64,000 nucleotides of DNA, from assembly GCA_027924585.1 (NCBI GenBank), contig BSBM01000252.1, positions 6,944,001-7,008,000 on the forward strand, written 5' to 3'. The notes under the pieces were generated by a model. The model searched no databases. It was not told the DNA's origin and saw nothing but the letters and a program-made list of their open reading frames with translations. The position numbers were made by a program, and so were the translations under genes. Origin of the DNA: Larix kaempferi (taxonomy: Eukaryota > Streptophyta > Pinopsida > Pinales > Pinaceae). The stretch's first letter is position 1; every line of letters begins with the position of its first letter. Of the stretch, positions 46,120-56,886 are shown piece after piece.

Positions 46120-46600
46120 ACTAGTTTTGTTTTTGCCACCCCACAACCCACATCCTGCAACCCGAAATTGCGGGTGCAGAAAGTCAAGTCGTGGTCACGA
46201 AAATGTAACCATCCCACAACCCGAGACCTGAAATTGCAGGTTCGAAAAGTCAAGTCACGATCACGGAAATGTAACTATCCCACAACCCGAAACCCGAAAC
46301 CCGAAATTGCGGGTTCAGAAAGTCAAGTTGCGGTCACGGAAATGTAACCATCCCGCAACCCGCAACCCGAAACTCGAAACCCGAAATTGCAGATTTGGAA
46401 AATCAGGTCGCGGTCACGGAAATGTAACCACCCCGCAACCCACAACCCGAAACCCCAAACCCGAACTTACGGGTTTGAATTTGCCGAAATCCAAAATGCA
46501 AGTTTTGGAAATCCTCGTTCCCGCAACCCAAAACCCTAAATTGCGAGTTCGGGATTGCGGAAACCATAACGCACTTTTTCAAAACTTTGCGTCCCCGAAA
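46120..46600 (-). repeat. Degenerate 65-79 bp tandem repeat near the 5' LTR
   Basis: AAGTC.GGTCACG-type anchors at about 46183, 46248, 46322 and 46401 give units of 65, 74 and 79 bp. Each holds runs of ACCCGAAA and a GCGGGTT core. The length change comes from different numbers of the 7-bp CCGAAAC word. ORFs 46307-46690 (+) and 46639-46403 (-) are shadows of this array. Confidence 0.82.
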
Positions 46601-46875
46601 TCTGAAATCCGCAACCCTGGAACACCTTCGGCCCTGCAACTTTCAGGGTTCATAACTCCTTTGTCCCTTGTCCAAATGATGAGAGTCTAGTACCGTTGGA
46701 AAGCTATTGCAGAGCTCTCTGCAATGGTGTGATCATCTGCCACATTTGAGAACTATGATCCTGCCCTTTTTCCATATCAAAATGACGCCCCAAACTTCTC
46801 CAATATTGTGTTAAAATGTTCTGTTATCTGCCTGTAACTCGGAGTTTGGCCCAAGTAGCCCCAGTGCTGCAACAT

Positions 46876-46889
46876 GGGCTATGATACCA
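46876..46889 (-). other. Primer binding site of the tandem element (tRNA-Met type)
   Basis: Minus strand TGGTATCATAGCCC, one change from TGGTATCAGAGCC, three bases inside the LTR. Its presence fixes the element's strand. Confidence 0.85.
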
Positions 46890-46892
46890 CTC

Positions 46893-48380
46893 TGTCACAT
46901 CCCCTTCCATCAATCCGGTGCAAGGAAACAAACATGACCAAACATACCAGGTTTATTTGACAATCTTAGCCCCAAACACTACTCATAAATTCATAACAAT
47001 TAAAAACTTTTGTGTGCAGATTCAAACTCAATATAAACACAGCGGAATTAAAACACATTTGCACACACACAAACAGTAATGCATCAGCATACCTATCCCA
47101 AGCAGATGATGAATCAACAAACAGAGAATCAATCTCATTCTTATGCTATGCACAAGCTTCATTTCAACCATATGAAGATATTCATTTCATCTCATTAACA
47201 TGAATAATTAACATTCAGAATTAACACATTGCAAAACACGGAATGCATATAATTTAAACACAGAGAACACTTATCTTTGATATGAAGTTGTCCAAACAAC
47301 TGGCTATGGGAGAGAAACGTTCCACCCAACCATAGGTCTCTGTCCAACCTGTATTCTTTCATCTGAGAGACCACCCCCAAGCTAGGTTGTGTATCCACTA
47401 AGGAGGAACTAGATGGGCTCACTCACAGCCATGGTTTCACTCAAACAGTCATGTTAAGCCAACACAGTTGGGTTTATCAAGTATGCAGTAAGCAAAAGGA
47501 AGAGGATGCTAAGTCGGTGAGCTCAACCACAAATCTACAGATATCTCAAGTAAATTCAAGCAATCCAATCCTCTGTTTAAACATTCACACTTGGATTTCT
47601 CACAATTCTGTCATCACATAAATCAATCCCGTCACTGGATTTCTGGGCTATAAAAACTGGGTTTTTCAATGTATTTTGGGTATCTAATACTCTCAATTTT
47701 GCCCCAAGGTTCATATCTATGGATTCCCCATTGGATTTCACTGTCAACTACCAATTCTGAGCATTTATGGCTCTTCAAAACGTGGGTTCTTACAAAGTTG
47801 TGATTTATGGTTTTTTTCACTACTGGGAATTCGTAATGGATGAAAACTGAAGTTGGGATGTTCAACCATGGAATGGGAATGAGGAATGACCAATTCCCAT
47901 GAGGTAGGGTGACTTGTGGTACAAGAAAACAGATCCCATACTCTGCCATACGAATTTCTGGGTTGTCCGTGCTCCATTGAAGCCATGGACTGAATTCTTC
48001 AACAACTTCCTTACAACATAATTAAATGCCAGCAAAGAAAGTCAAATAGGTTCTCAAGATGACATTTTGCAACCTATGGTTCAATCCCACAACCCCCTCA
48101 CCACTCCTTAGTGGATACACATGGCCCCTTCTCATTAGTTGCTTCCATAGCCAGTTTTGGTATTTTATTGCATGATGTTTATTTACATCATTTTTACAAT
48201 GTTCCATGGCTAAATAACACATGGGCAACATAATATCTAATACTTGCCTTTTAAATAAAATTCGAGCTTCCACTAGCGGGGCCTTGGCCTTGAGCTCCAC
48301 GCTAGGAAAACATGTATCACATGTATACATTATTTACATTAATAGCTAATATATCCTAAGGGTCAAAATGGGGTATTACA
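46893..48380 (-). repeat. 5' LTR of the tandem element
   Basis: 1488 bp, TGTCACATCCCC to GGGTATTACA on the + strand; pair of 38207-40449. Lacks the solo LTR and so preserves its empty site. Confidence 0.92.
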
Positions 48381-49212
48381 ATCCCCTCCCCCTTAGAATA
48401 ACACCATCCTTGGTGTTCCAATATTTAGGAATACATATACAATTTACATGTCCCAACATTTTCAAAAATTTTGCAAATCTGCCCTGCATTCTATCATTTA
48501 TTTTGAACTTTCAGGACCAAGTCCTTTGGCTTCCACAAACTGCTCCTGCTGGTTCTGACCTTCTAGCTCATCCACAAGTCTAAAAGCTTTATGGCTGCTA
48601 CCCTCTTGATGTTCCTTTGTTGGGAAATTGTGGAGGCAATGATGTCCTCCACATTTCCAACATTTCACTTGCTGCTTCATCTTTACCTATTCAATCTCCC
48701 TTGAGTCTTCATGCCTGGAACGTTTCTTAGTGGACTGATTGGATGAATTCCTCCTCACTGATCCATTGTCCTTTCCTCGACTGATTGTTTCCAGAATTAT
48801 TTTTACTTGTCTTTGCAGACAAATAGAGTCCTACAAAACCTTATGGTTCATCTCATTCTATTGCTTTTGTAGCTTGAGTAGTTCTTCAATATTCTCTTGG
48901 GTCTTGGCAATTGTTTGAAGAAGAGTTTCATCCAAATCCACTAGCTTTTGGTTTGTTGCCATGGAAATGTACATAGCAGCCCACTCTTTGCTTGCTAGTA
49001 CCACTATTTTTGTAATAGCTGCAAAGAATTAACTTTCACTTCTCACATGTGAAATACATCATGGAAATTTCTATTAGGCCAAGCATACTACAAACATTAA
49101 AATCAGTCAATTAATTTCCCAATTGACACGGGTAGTCCATGCTTTATCCATGAGATTTTCACACTTTACATGTTTGCCCAACATACTCATGAATTCCTTC
49201 ATGTTCATCCAT
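48381..49212 (-). pseudogene. Partial second interior with decayed zinc-knuckle ORF
   Basis: Homologous to 40450-41283, including the polypurine tract and the zinc-knuckle protein (here CWKCGGHHCLHNF, final Cys lost, with a TAG upstream in the basic region). The match stops at CATCCATTCA, where it is fused to an LTR end. Confidence 0.85.
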
Positions 49213-49230
49213 TCAAAATGGGGTATTACA
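49213..49230 (-). repeat. 18-bp remnant of a third LTR
   Basis: TCAAAATGGGGTATTACA equals the terminal 18 bases (+ strand) of the two complete LTRs. The join to the partial interior shares a TCA, suggesting a microhomology deletion. Confidence 0.8.
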
Positions 49231-49378
49231 AGCGATGTACAAGAAGTGGCATAAATTTGGGCATGGAAACACAAACAATAATAGGAGATATTGCAGTAAA
49301 TATTGCACCAATTGATGATTGTGATACCGTACTCGCAACTTTTTACAATGCAAAAAAACAGAAATCAATGAAAAAGTA
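49231..49378 (+). pseudogene. C-terminal exon of the second CACTA gene
   Basis: After the insertion the frame continues CTRSGINLGMETQTIIGDIA and ends DCDTVLATFYNAKKQKSMKK before TAG at 49376-49378. Joining PPRPAHR (38206) to CTRSG needs only removal of the element and one target copy. The protein end is basic. Confidence 0.65.
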
Positions 49379-52300
49379 GATGCAACATAAATTCATGACT
49401 TGTATTTTGATGGATATCAACGTTGTTAGTATGAAACATTGTTAGTGTGTAACATAGATAACTTTTATTTGGTATAGTTAAGAGGTACTTATCTTTTATG
49501 TGATGCTCTTAGGAATTTTCCCATTTATATCTTTTATTTTCTTAGAATTTGAATTTTAAATTTAAATGTCATCACAAGTCATTGTATGCTTGTTTCTAAT
49601 TATTTTGTATCTTTATATTAGATATATTAGATATGTTCATCATGACTTCGATCATCATCACTCTTTTTAATTTGATTACTGCCCATTACATCTCGAGGAC
49701 CAACTTCAGCACAGGGACCATAGAGGAGTGCTGAAGTTGATAGAGATCAAATTTATGTTGTAAAATATTTTACTGTTGCTTTAGCACTATTCAGAAATAG
49801 TACCAAACTTCAGATCTTATTTTTGGTTAAATGTTGACGTGGAGATCTTCAACTATACCTCTCTTATTGTTATATGATTAATATGTTTATTTTATTACCT
49901 GTTACTAAAAGAGATGAAATTTATGTTATAAAATGTTTTACTGTTGCTTTAGCACTATTCATAAATAATATCGTTTTATCATGCAGCTGTAGAATTGTTA
50001 TGTTAATGTACCTTTCTTTCATCTGTGTGTTAAATTGTTGTAGTATCATGTGGATTGTGTTATCCTATTTGAGGTATGTACTTAACTTTTCCTCACTCTC
50101 GAGGTACTTTCATGTTCCCTTGGTGACTTGTCCCTTGAAAGGATAAGATCTGAACCAAAAAATTGTCTGAGTACAAGGAAGCCTAATCATTTTAGTTTTC
50201 TTTTCAGTGTAACTCATTATAATCTGTTGATATGGCAGTTATGAATATACCAAAGAGCCTGTGTTAAGAACTTACTGGTTGTACATTTGGAGTTCTTGGT
50301 TACAAGAGGTAAGTATGCATGTGAAACTTAGTGATCATCTATTAGGTAGACTTAGATCATCTTTGCTTATCTGGAAAATGATAATGCATTCTTTTTCCAA
50401 TTCTTAAGAGCTTGGTTTCAAATTTGCATCTAGGGATGAGAGTTGTCCATATTATCAGTCTAAACAACTTGGGTATCATTTGGGGTGTCAAGTGATTAAC
50501 CATATATCCCTTGTTTGTTAGTTTCTTGATCTTATGATTCATGTGTAAACACGGGTATCGATTACCATATCACAGTGTTTAAGATGTTGATTTCCTTAAG
50601 TTGTAAGAATCTGAGAAAGAAAATAAAGATGATGGGTTAGCTTGGCATAGTCAATTACAGATTTTATAATTTCCTTCATTCCCTTACGCAAATGATTCCA
50701 TGAACGAAATTTTTTTTGCTGCACAATACCATAAAATTGATTTCCTTAAGTATTGATTTCATGGGATAGAGTCTTCTTTTTTCAATTGTTGTATTGAAAA
50801 AACATTATAAGTGGTATGATAACCATATACACTAGTAATGTTTCCTTTGGTTATTTTTGGTGCTGAGGGTAACTTGGGGAAACAAGGAATGCAATATATT
50901 GGTTTATTTAGTAGCTGTTGATTGAAGGAGACATTAGCAGTCACCTACAGGACTTATTCTACACTGTTGAGTATTCACTACTTCATTAATATCAAATTGT
51001 GGTCTTTTATGAACAATCTGGGCATTGTGGTCTTTTACAAATTGCAAGCTACAGAAATTCGGGTGGTTACCGAAAGTTGGAGTTTCGATGGCGATTGGGA
51101 AATTTCATTATACATGAAAACTATCAGAGTAGGGAATTCTAGAAACTACATTATACAAGCAGTCCAGTATTTTTCATTTTTCTCCCAAATGCCAAATGAT
51201 CTTTGTGCACTTTTTATTTGAAATGAAATCTTAATCAAATAAATAACTTAGCAAAAAGTTTCATGTTTGTACCTCCATGTCTTAATCATGTTCAACTGCT
51301 CCTTATGCTTTTGTTGCAAGATATGAACCTTCAAACACCTATTCTTATTTTCCAATTTCTTGAGCTATTTGCATAGGTCTCTAGGATATTTGTCCCTAGT
51401 GAAAGTATGTTCTGCATAGTGTCCATTCTGGTATGTATGCTTTCCCGTGAACTTGTGCATTGAGAGTACTGTTGACTATTGCATCTAGAGTGAGATTTTT
51501 GGATGATTTTTGGTGCGTGATCCTTCCATAATAGTGAGAAGTGATACCATTGAGTTACGTATCAGTCTTCCTGAAGAGAAGCATTGTGTTATGCATTGAT
51601 GAACTGAGTTGAATACTAGTGAATGGACCTAAGTGGAGTGTTCCAAATGTGAACTGGAGAAAACCCAGTGGAGAACCCTAATATGTGTGTCCTTTTATCT
51701 ATTACTCCATGAAAAACCTAGTACAAATATTTCTGCAACTGTGTAGAGTTATTGATATTGCTGAAAATGCCCTCTATTGGTGCAAATTTCCCTATGAAGT
51801 TAACATTGTTTGACGCTGTGGGTGAAACCTCAGCTAGTGAAGACTTCTCTCCAAGCTACGGTGATGACTGGAAAGTTGGAACAAATTGCAACATTGAAGA
51901 TGGTGAGAACCCTAAACCATTCTACTTCTACACTTTTTGAGAGCTATGCGGACTACCTCACTTCTTTTGAAGAGCTAAAAATTGGTTCTATTGGTTGTGC
52001 ATTGGGTGAGTGGTAACTAGTGGAATTGGATTTATTTTTATATCAGAATGATTGCATGGTGAAAATGTGTCACAATTATAAGAGTCGGAGTGCGTGAGAC
52101 TGGTGAACCATTAAGTGTTGGACAACTTGATATCGTGGTGACTCCATTGTGAAGACTGGTAATGCCACCTTGTGGAGTGAAAGCCTTGGAGAATGCCATA
52201 TCTATCAAAGTATCATAATCCCAATGGAAAGAATATGAAGGATCATTGGAGCCATGTAGAAACCCCAAACTACAATGCTACTAGGGTGACTGGTGAATGT

Positions 52301-53340
52301 GTTGATCCCACTCTTCCACATTTGGCTTAAATCTTCATTTTTAAAGGACTGCTTATACCTGGAGTGCAAACTATGGACCGATATTACCTTTGTGGAAGAC
52401 TGTGTTAGGGCACTAGAAATTTTGGAGACTTGTAGCATTCAAATAAAAGTGGCATGAACCCTAGATTCATTCCATTTTGATGGATCCTTCAAAGTCGACC
52501 TTTGTTGAATTTATGGTGTAACACAATGCAACTAGATTATTGAAGATTATGGATGTTGGAGCTATTGTTACACCAAGATTGCGTGAGGAAGAATAATATC
52601 AAATATAATGCTCCATCACCTACAATGACTTTTGAATGTTGTCTTTTGATCCATATGTGAGTATCCTGTCAATGATATTCTTAATTGGATAGTCAAAAGA
52701 TTCAAATATGCAATGGATAGTTTCAAGTAGGGATCACAATGTCTATAAGCTACTTCAATATTGATAAGAATGTTGTCAATGGGCCACCTCAATATTGTTG
52801 AGAATGAGGTTATTTTGCATTGATGAAAATGATAGAAATAATTCCTTGTTTATAGATAATTTTCTTAACCATTGTTTGACTAATTATTTCTAGGAGGCGT
52901 GTTGTATAGAATATATATATTGGCATTAGTGTCCATAATCAAAGAGTGTTGATAGAAATGCAAGTGATGTGTTTGCTTACTTGAATAATTTTCAAGATTG
53001 CATTGACTTTTTTCTCCAACGACATGGATTAGCATAAAATATTATTGTAGATATAACTTCTCATGTTGCTTATATATTGCAGAGATTGTAGCAGCTTATA
53101 TTGCAAAGACTGTTAATGCACAGATCATGAGAACAAATCTTTTCAAAGAAATTGAACAAAATATTATCTCATTTCTCGTTAAGCAACTTTGAGAGTGATT
53201 ATGAGAGTGGCGAGTCATGTGGAATTCCATGCTGAAGGTCCTTTGAGAAACTTACTTCTATTATCCTTTAAATGGATGCTCCTTGATATATGGTTTCTAG
53301 AAAATGATTCTAGGATTGCCATTTAGTCTGCTTTATTTTT
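49379..53340. other. CACTA 3' spacer, no gene seen
   Basis: About 4 kb, AT-rich, short ORFs only. A 60-bp direct repeat (TTTTACTGTTGCTTTAGCAC near 49768 and 49936) is present. A 36-nt stretch near 51412 closely matches the second-gene exon edge near 37886 (GCATAGTGTCCATTCT, then GTATGTATGCTTT). Confidence 0.55.
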
Positions 53341-53907
53341 TTTAACACTTCCAGGTATCGTCGATATATCGACGAACATTCGAGTAGGCTATAGAAAATA
53401 TTTCCACGCTGAAGTTGAACCTGCCACGAAAGTTAGTGAATTGATGCGTCGATACTGAGACGAACATTCGTGGAACTATAGAAAATGTTTCCATGCAGAT
53501 GTTGAACCTGCCACGAAAGTTAGTGAATCAATTCATGGATACTGTGACGAACATTCGTGGAACTATAGAAAATGTTTCCATGCAGATGTTGAACCTGCCA
53601 CGAAAGTTAGTGAAACGATTCGTGTATACTGCAACGCACGTTCGTGGCAGGTTTGGCATCTGCGTGGAAACTTATAGAAGATGTGCATCGCTATAGCAAC
53701 GAAACTTCGTGGGCGGTTTCAAATTCCGAAGATATGAGAAATTTTGTATAGGTGACACATGGCCACCGGGGAGCGTTTCTATTGCCACGACTATGAATCT
53801 TCGTCCCTATATCCATGAAACGGTAGCCACGAAAAACGAAACCCGAATCATTGCAATTACAATGAAAAATCGTGGCAATTACAACGAAAAATCGTGGCAA
53901 TTTTGAC
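53341..53907 (+). repeat. CACTA subterminal repeats with TTCGTGG / CCACGAA motif
   Basis: Three near-identical 87-88 bp units start with CGAACATTCG at 53373, 53461 and 53548. They contain CTATAGAAAAT.TTTCCA and AACCTGCCACGAAAGTTAGT. From 53635 the same words return in inverted order (TTCGTGGCAGGTTTGGCATC ... TGGAAAC). The rest to 53900 repeats CCACGA, CGAAA and ATCGTGGCAATT. Subterminal arrays of short direct and inverted motifs are where En/Spm accessory proteins bind. The 67-codon ORF here is a repeat artefact. Confidence 0.88.
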
Positions 53908-53921
53908 CATATGTACTAGTG
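53908..53921 (+). repeat. 3' terminal inverted repeat end of the CACTA element
   Basis: Ends GTACTAGTG; reverse complement CACTAGTAC opens with the CACTA signature. The partner TIR is outside the window. The next three bases, TGT, are the candidate 3-bp target duplication. Confidence 0.8.
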
Positions 53922-56869
53922 TGTACATCATAATGATCCAAAGGGGACACAATTCTAGGACATACTCATGTTCAATACGATCATTGATCTAAAGAACTGA
54001 TACACTGGAAAAAAGAAACAATCCTTGTGAATGTGGTGTCAGAAGGACTGATGAACTGCTGGATCTAAATTGTTTACTCGAAGAAGTATACAACTAGCGT
54101 ACTTCCGAATATTGTCGCCAAGCGCAGCCCGGATATCCATAGGAGCATATAACTGTTTGTTCTCAATGATGCGATCAAGGTGTTGACATCGAGCATGTGA
54201 GAAACAATCATTTGGAGAGCACTAATGACTCCTTTCAAAATGATCCATAGGCACTCACCACTGATGGTGATGAGTCCAAGGCACAGGGACCTCTGGGTCT
54301 ATCCTCTAGAATAGATTGGCTAGCGTCGATAGAGGGAGACCTGTGACTACCAAGGCAATGATGCTTCCTTCATAGGAGCACGAGGTGTACAACCAAAAGG
54401 TGATAGTACTGAAGGTGGGACTGACATACTGTGGGGATGGGGAACAACTGAGGTCGCAAAGTGGGGGGACTCAAACTTCCTTTGTTCAGAGCATAATGAC
54501 ATGGATGACCTAGCAGCATATGAAACTAACTTTGGGTATGGGGACCATAGCTTAAGGGACCAGGGGTAAGGATTGCAGTGGGAGAGACTCAGGGGAACAA
54601 ACTGATGGATGATATCAAGAAACTCTCAAGGTGACATATCGCAGAATACTCTGAACAAAGGCGACCAAACTGGGGAAGCTTCCATAATAGTGTGACTATA
54701 TATGCTTTGTTGTGGAGCCAAGAGGCACTGTTGGGGCCTTGTTCATGGTTTAAGGGGCTCAAAGAAGGGATAAAAAGTGTGCTTAACAATGGTACTGTCG
54801 TGTGGATTTGTACGATCCCAGGACAGTTCATGCTCATGAGTGCTTTCAATTTTAAGGAGTCTGAAAGCGATAAGGAGACTCTGAAATGGTGGAGACATAC
54901 CGTCGTGTGGATTTATACAAGCCCAAGACGGTGATTGCTCGTGGTTGCTTTCAATTTTAGAGAGTCTGAAAGCAGTAAGGAGACTCCAAGGGGGTTCTTT
55001 TTCGTGTGTTAGTCTCCAAGGCCCGAAAAAGCATAAAAGGATGCAATGAAGAACTCTTCTAGCCGATGTGACTAGAGTATTCATTTTTCGTAATTAGTCT
55101 ACAAGGTCCGGAAAAGGGGTAAAATTATACCAGGTAGACGATGATGAAAGGAAGGATGAAAGGAAGCAAGATTGATCGGCGATATTTTCATTGTTTTAAG
55201 AGTCAGAAAAGAGTTTAACAGAAACTCCCTAAGTGCCTTTTTCGTAAAGGAATTGCTCAGCTCGAAAAAGGGATAAAATTATACCAAACAAAAGTAATGG
55301 CGAGGTAAGGAGGAAGTGTTCAGTCAAGGGACAAGTATGGGAACCAAGAATAGTGGTAGGGGGAACACTGATGGGGCCTCCTTGCGGGTTGATGAATGGT
55401 ATCAAAACAACGCCATAATTGCAGTATGGATGGAGCAGAGGGCTCATGTATAAGATGTAATGCATGAATTGGTAAAATATGACAGCGGCCAATGTGGCAC
55501 ACAAATCGAGGCAGAAAGGTGTGTGGACACAATGTCAAAAAAATTTGGTGCAAGCGAGAAATGATCTCAAGCATTATCACGAGCGTGAAAAACTGAATCC
55601 CATGATATAAAAATCGTCAAAAATGGACAACGGTCGATGTGGCACGCAAACTGAGGCGACAAGGGACGTGTAAAGAATGCCCAAAAAATATAGTTGTGAG
55701 AGCGAGAAATGATCTCAAGCATCATCATGAGCGCGGAAAACTGAATCTGGTGATATAAAAATTGTCAGAAACGGACAACGGTTGATGTGGCATGCAAACT
55801 GAGGCAATGAGGGGCATGTGAAAAATGCCTGAAAAATATGGTGGTGAGAGTGAGAAATGATCTCAAACATCATCATGAGCACGGAAAACTGAATCCCGAA
55901 ATATAAAAATTGTCAAAAACGGACAACGGTCGATGTGGCACGCAAACCGAGGCGATGACGGGTATGTGAAAAAATGCCCAAAAAAGGGGTCGGTGAAATC
56001 GAGAAACCGACTCGACCACCCCGAATTTCTTGATGCGCTGAATCCAATGGTATCAACGGTTTGGAAAACGGACTTCATATGACTCTGGAATGGTTGAATG
56101 AAAATTGGTCAAATGTCTATAAATAGTAAGTGGACCCATAGTGATACATGTCATTTGCACTGTTGAGTTTGACAGAAGATTTGAGTGAGCCAGAGGTGTT
56201 TTGTCATTTGTGGGAGAACCGACCGGTGGATTTCCACTCCGTGAGTTGCAGGTAACTCTATTAGCCCTTAGCTTTGATTTTATTTAACTTCGGGGGGAAA
56301 TTGGGTCCTCGGGGGCGGTGTACCGGTCACGTGGGGTGACCTAGGTGGTATTATTGCTGGAGCCCGAAATTAGGGATCTAAGTTGCGGCTGTTTGTGAGA
56401 AATCTCGTGGTATGGTTCGTGATTGTGAGGCTTAAAGACGTGATCTGGATCGCGGCTGTGAGGTTGAAAGACATGATCTAGATTGCGGATGTGAGGCTAA
56501 AAGACGCGATCGAGGCTCAGAAGCCGAGTTGCAGATCGTAGGTTTGGGGTAAACAATTGCAATCAGGATTGCGGCTATGAGGCTAAAAGACGCGATCGAG
56601 ACTCAGAAGCCGAGTTGTAGATCGCGGGTTTGGGCTGGACAGCCGCGATCTGGATCACGACTGTGGGGTAAAAAACTTGTGCTCGACGACGCGAAAACGG
56701 CCACCGAAAACGATAGCCGAAACTGAAAAATGGGGACTACAGGTCTTACAAAAACAACAATGGGCTTGAGCTGCAAGGTACGAGCTTAAGGGTAAACCAG
56801 ATCTGCAATAGTAAAGCAAAATAATAACTAAAGCAAGAACAAATCTAAATCTAACCAGAGATTCAAATT
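53922..56869 (-). repeat. Interior of Tat-like copy 2 with tandem repeats, no gene
   Basis: Holds repeats parallel to those of copy 1. There are four or so copies of a roughly 150 bp unit (AACGG.CGATGTGGCACGCAAA anchors, about 55485, 55630, 55780 and 55925) and a roughly 110 bp pair with TTTCAATTTTA near 54845 and 54950. A leader block at 56400-56650 repeats GCGATC, GCCGAG and GTTGCAGATCG words. ORFs in this stretch are shadows. Confidence 0.8.
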
Positions 56870-56885
56870 AGTGGAGTTGTCAAAA
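56870..56885 (-). other. Primer binding site of Tat-like copy 2
   Basis: Minus strand TTTTGACAACTCCACTAA, related to copy 1's TTTTGGCGACTCCGCTAG with C-to-T/G-to-A type changes. Confidence 0.6.
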
Positions 56886-56886
56886 C

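Larger units (their letters stand above)
38207..49230 (-). mobile_element. Non-autonomous LTR element with tandem LTR-internal-LTR-internal structure
   Basis: Minus-strand element: 5' LTR 46893-48380 with its primer site at 46876-46889, interior to 40450, 3' LTR 38207-40449 preceded by a polypurine tract. To the right of the 5' LTR lies another partial interior (48381-49212, homologous to 40450-41283) and the last 18 bp of a third LTR (49213-49230). Flanks are ATCGA (38202-38206) and AGCGA (49231-49235), one mismatch. The interior carries only a small zinc-knuckle ORF; no pol. The layout is what LTR recombination between tandem copies, then deletion, would leave. Confidence 0.88.
1..53921 (+). 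mobile_element. Giant CACTA (En/Spm-type) DNA transposon, 5' end outside window, heavily nested
   Basis: Two + strand spliced genes (Tnp2-like transposase, then a SET plus Transposase_24-like gene) lie between the window start and a 3' terminus reading TACTAGTG. Its reverse complement begins CACTAGTA, the hallmark of the superfamily. The last 600 bp are subterminal repeats. Four LTR elements (1640-10379, 11661-20225, 31068-35462, 38207-49230) interrupt it; subtracting them and their TSDs leaves about 21.2 kb visible. The 3' boundary has independent support: bases right of 53921 match the interior of the Tat-like element near 19084, so the CACTA landed in a relative of that element. The 5' inverted repeat is outside the window, so the TIR pair and the 3-bp TSD (candidate TGT, 53922-53924) cannot be confirmed. 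Confidence 0.85.

Noticed and set aside
46307-46690. 127-codon + strand ORF rich in Arg/Asn/Pro
   Set aside because: Translation of the CCGAAA repeat array.
50922-51221. 99-codon + strand ORF in the CACTA 3' spacer
   Set aside because: No recognisable motif and no splice-phase link to the second gene; AT-rich chance ORF is more likely.
53493-53696. ORF with a repeated MLNLPRKLV peptide
   Set aside because: Produced by the 87-bp subterminal repeats, a DNA-level array, not a protein.
53341-53900. Possible CRISPR-like array (regular repeats with spacers)
   Set aside because: Plant DNA, units are 87 bp and near-identical throughout with no unique spacers, and they sit next to a transposon terminus.
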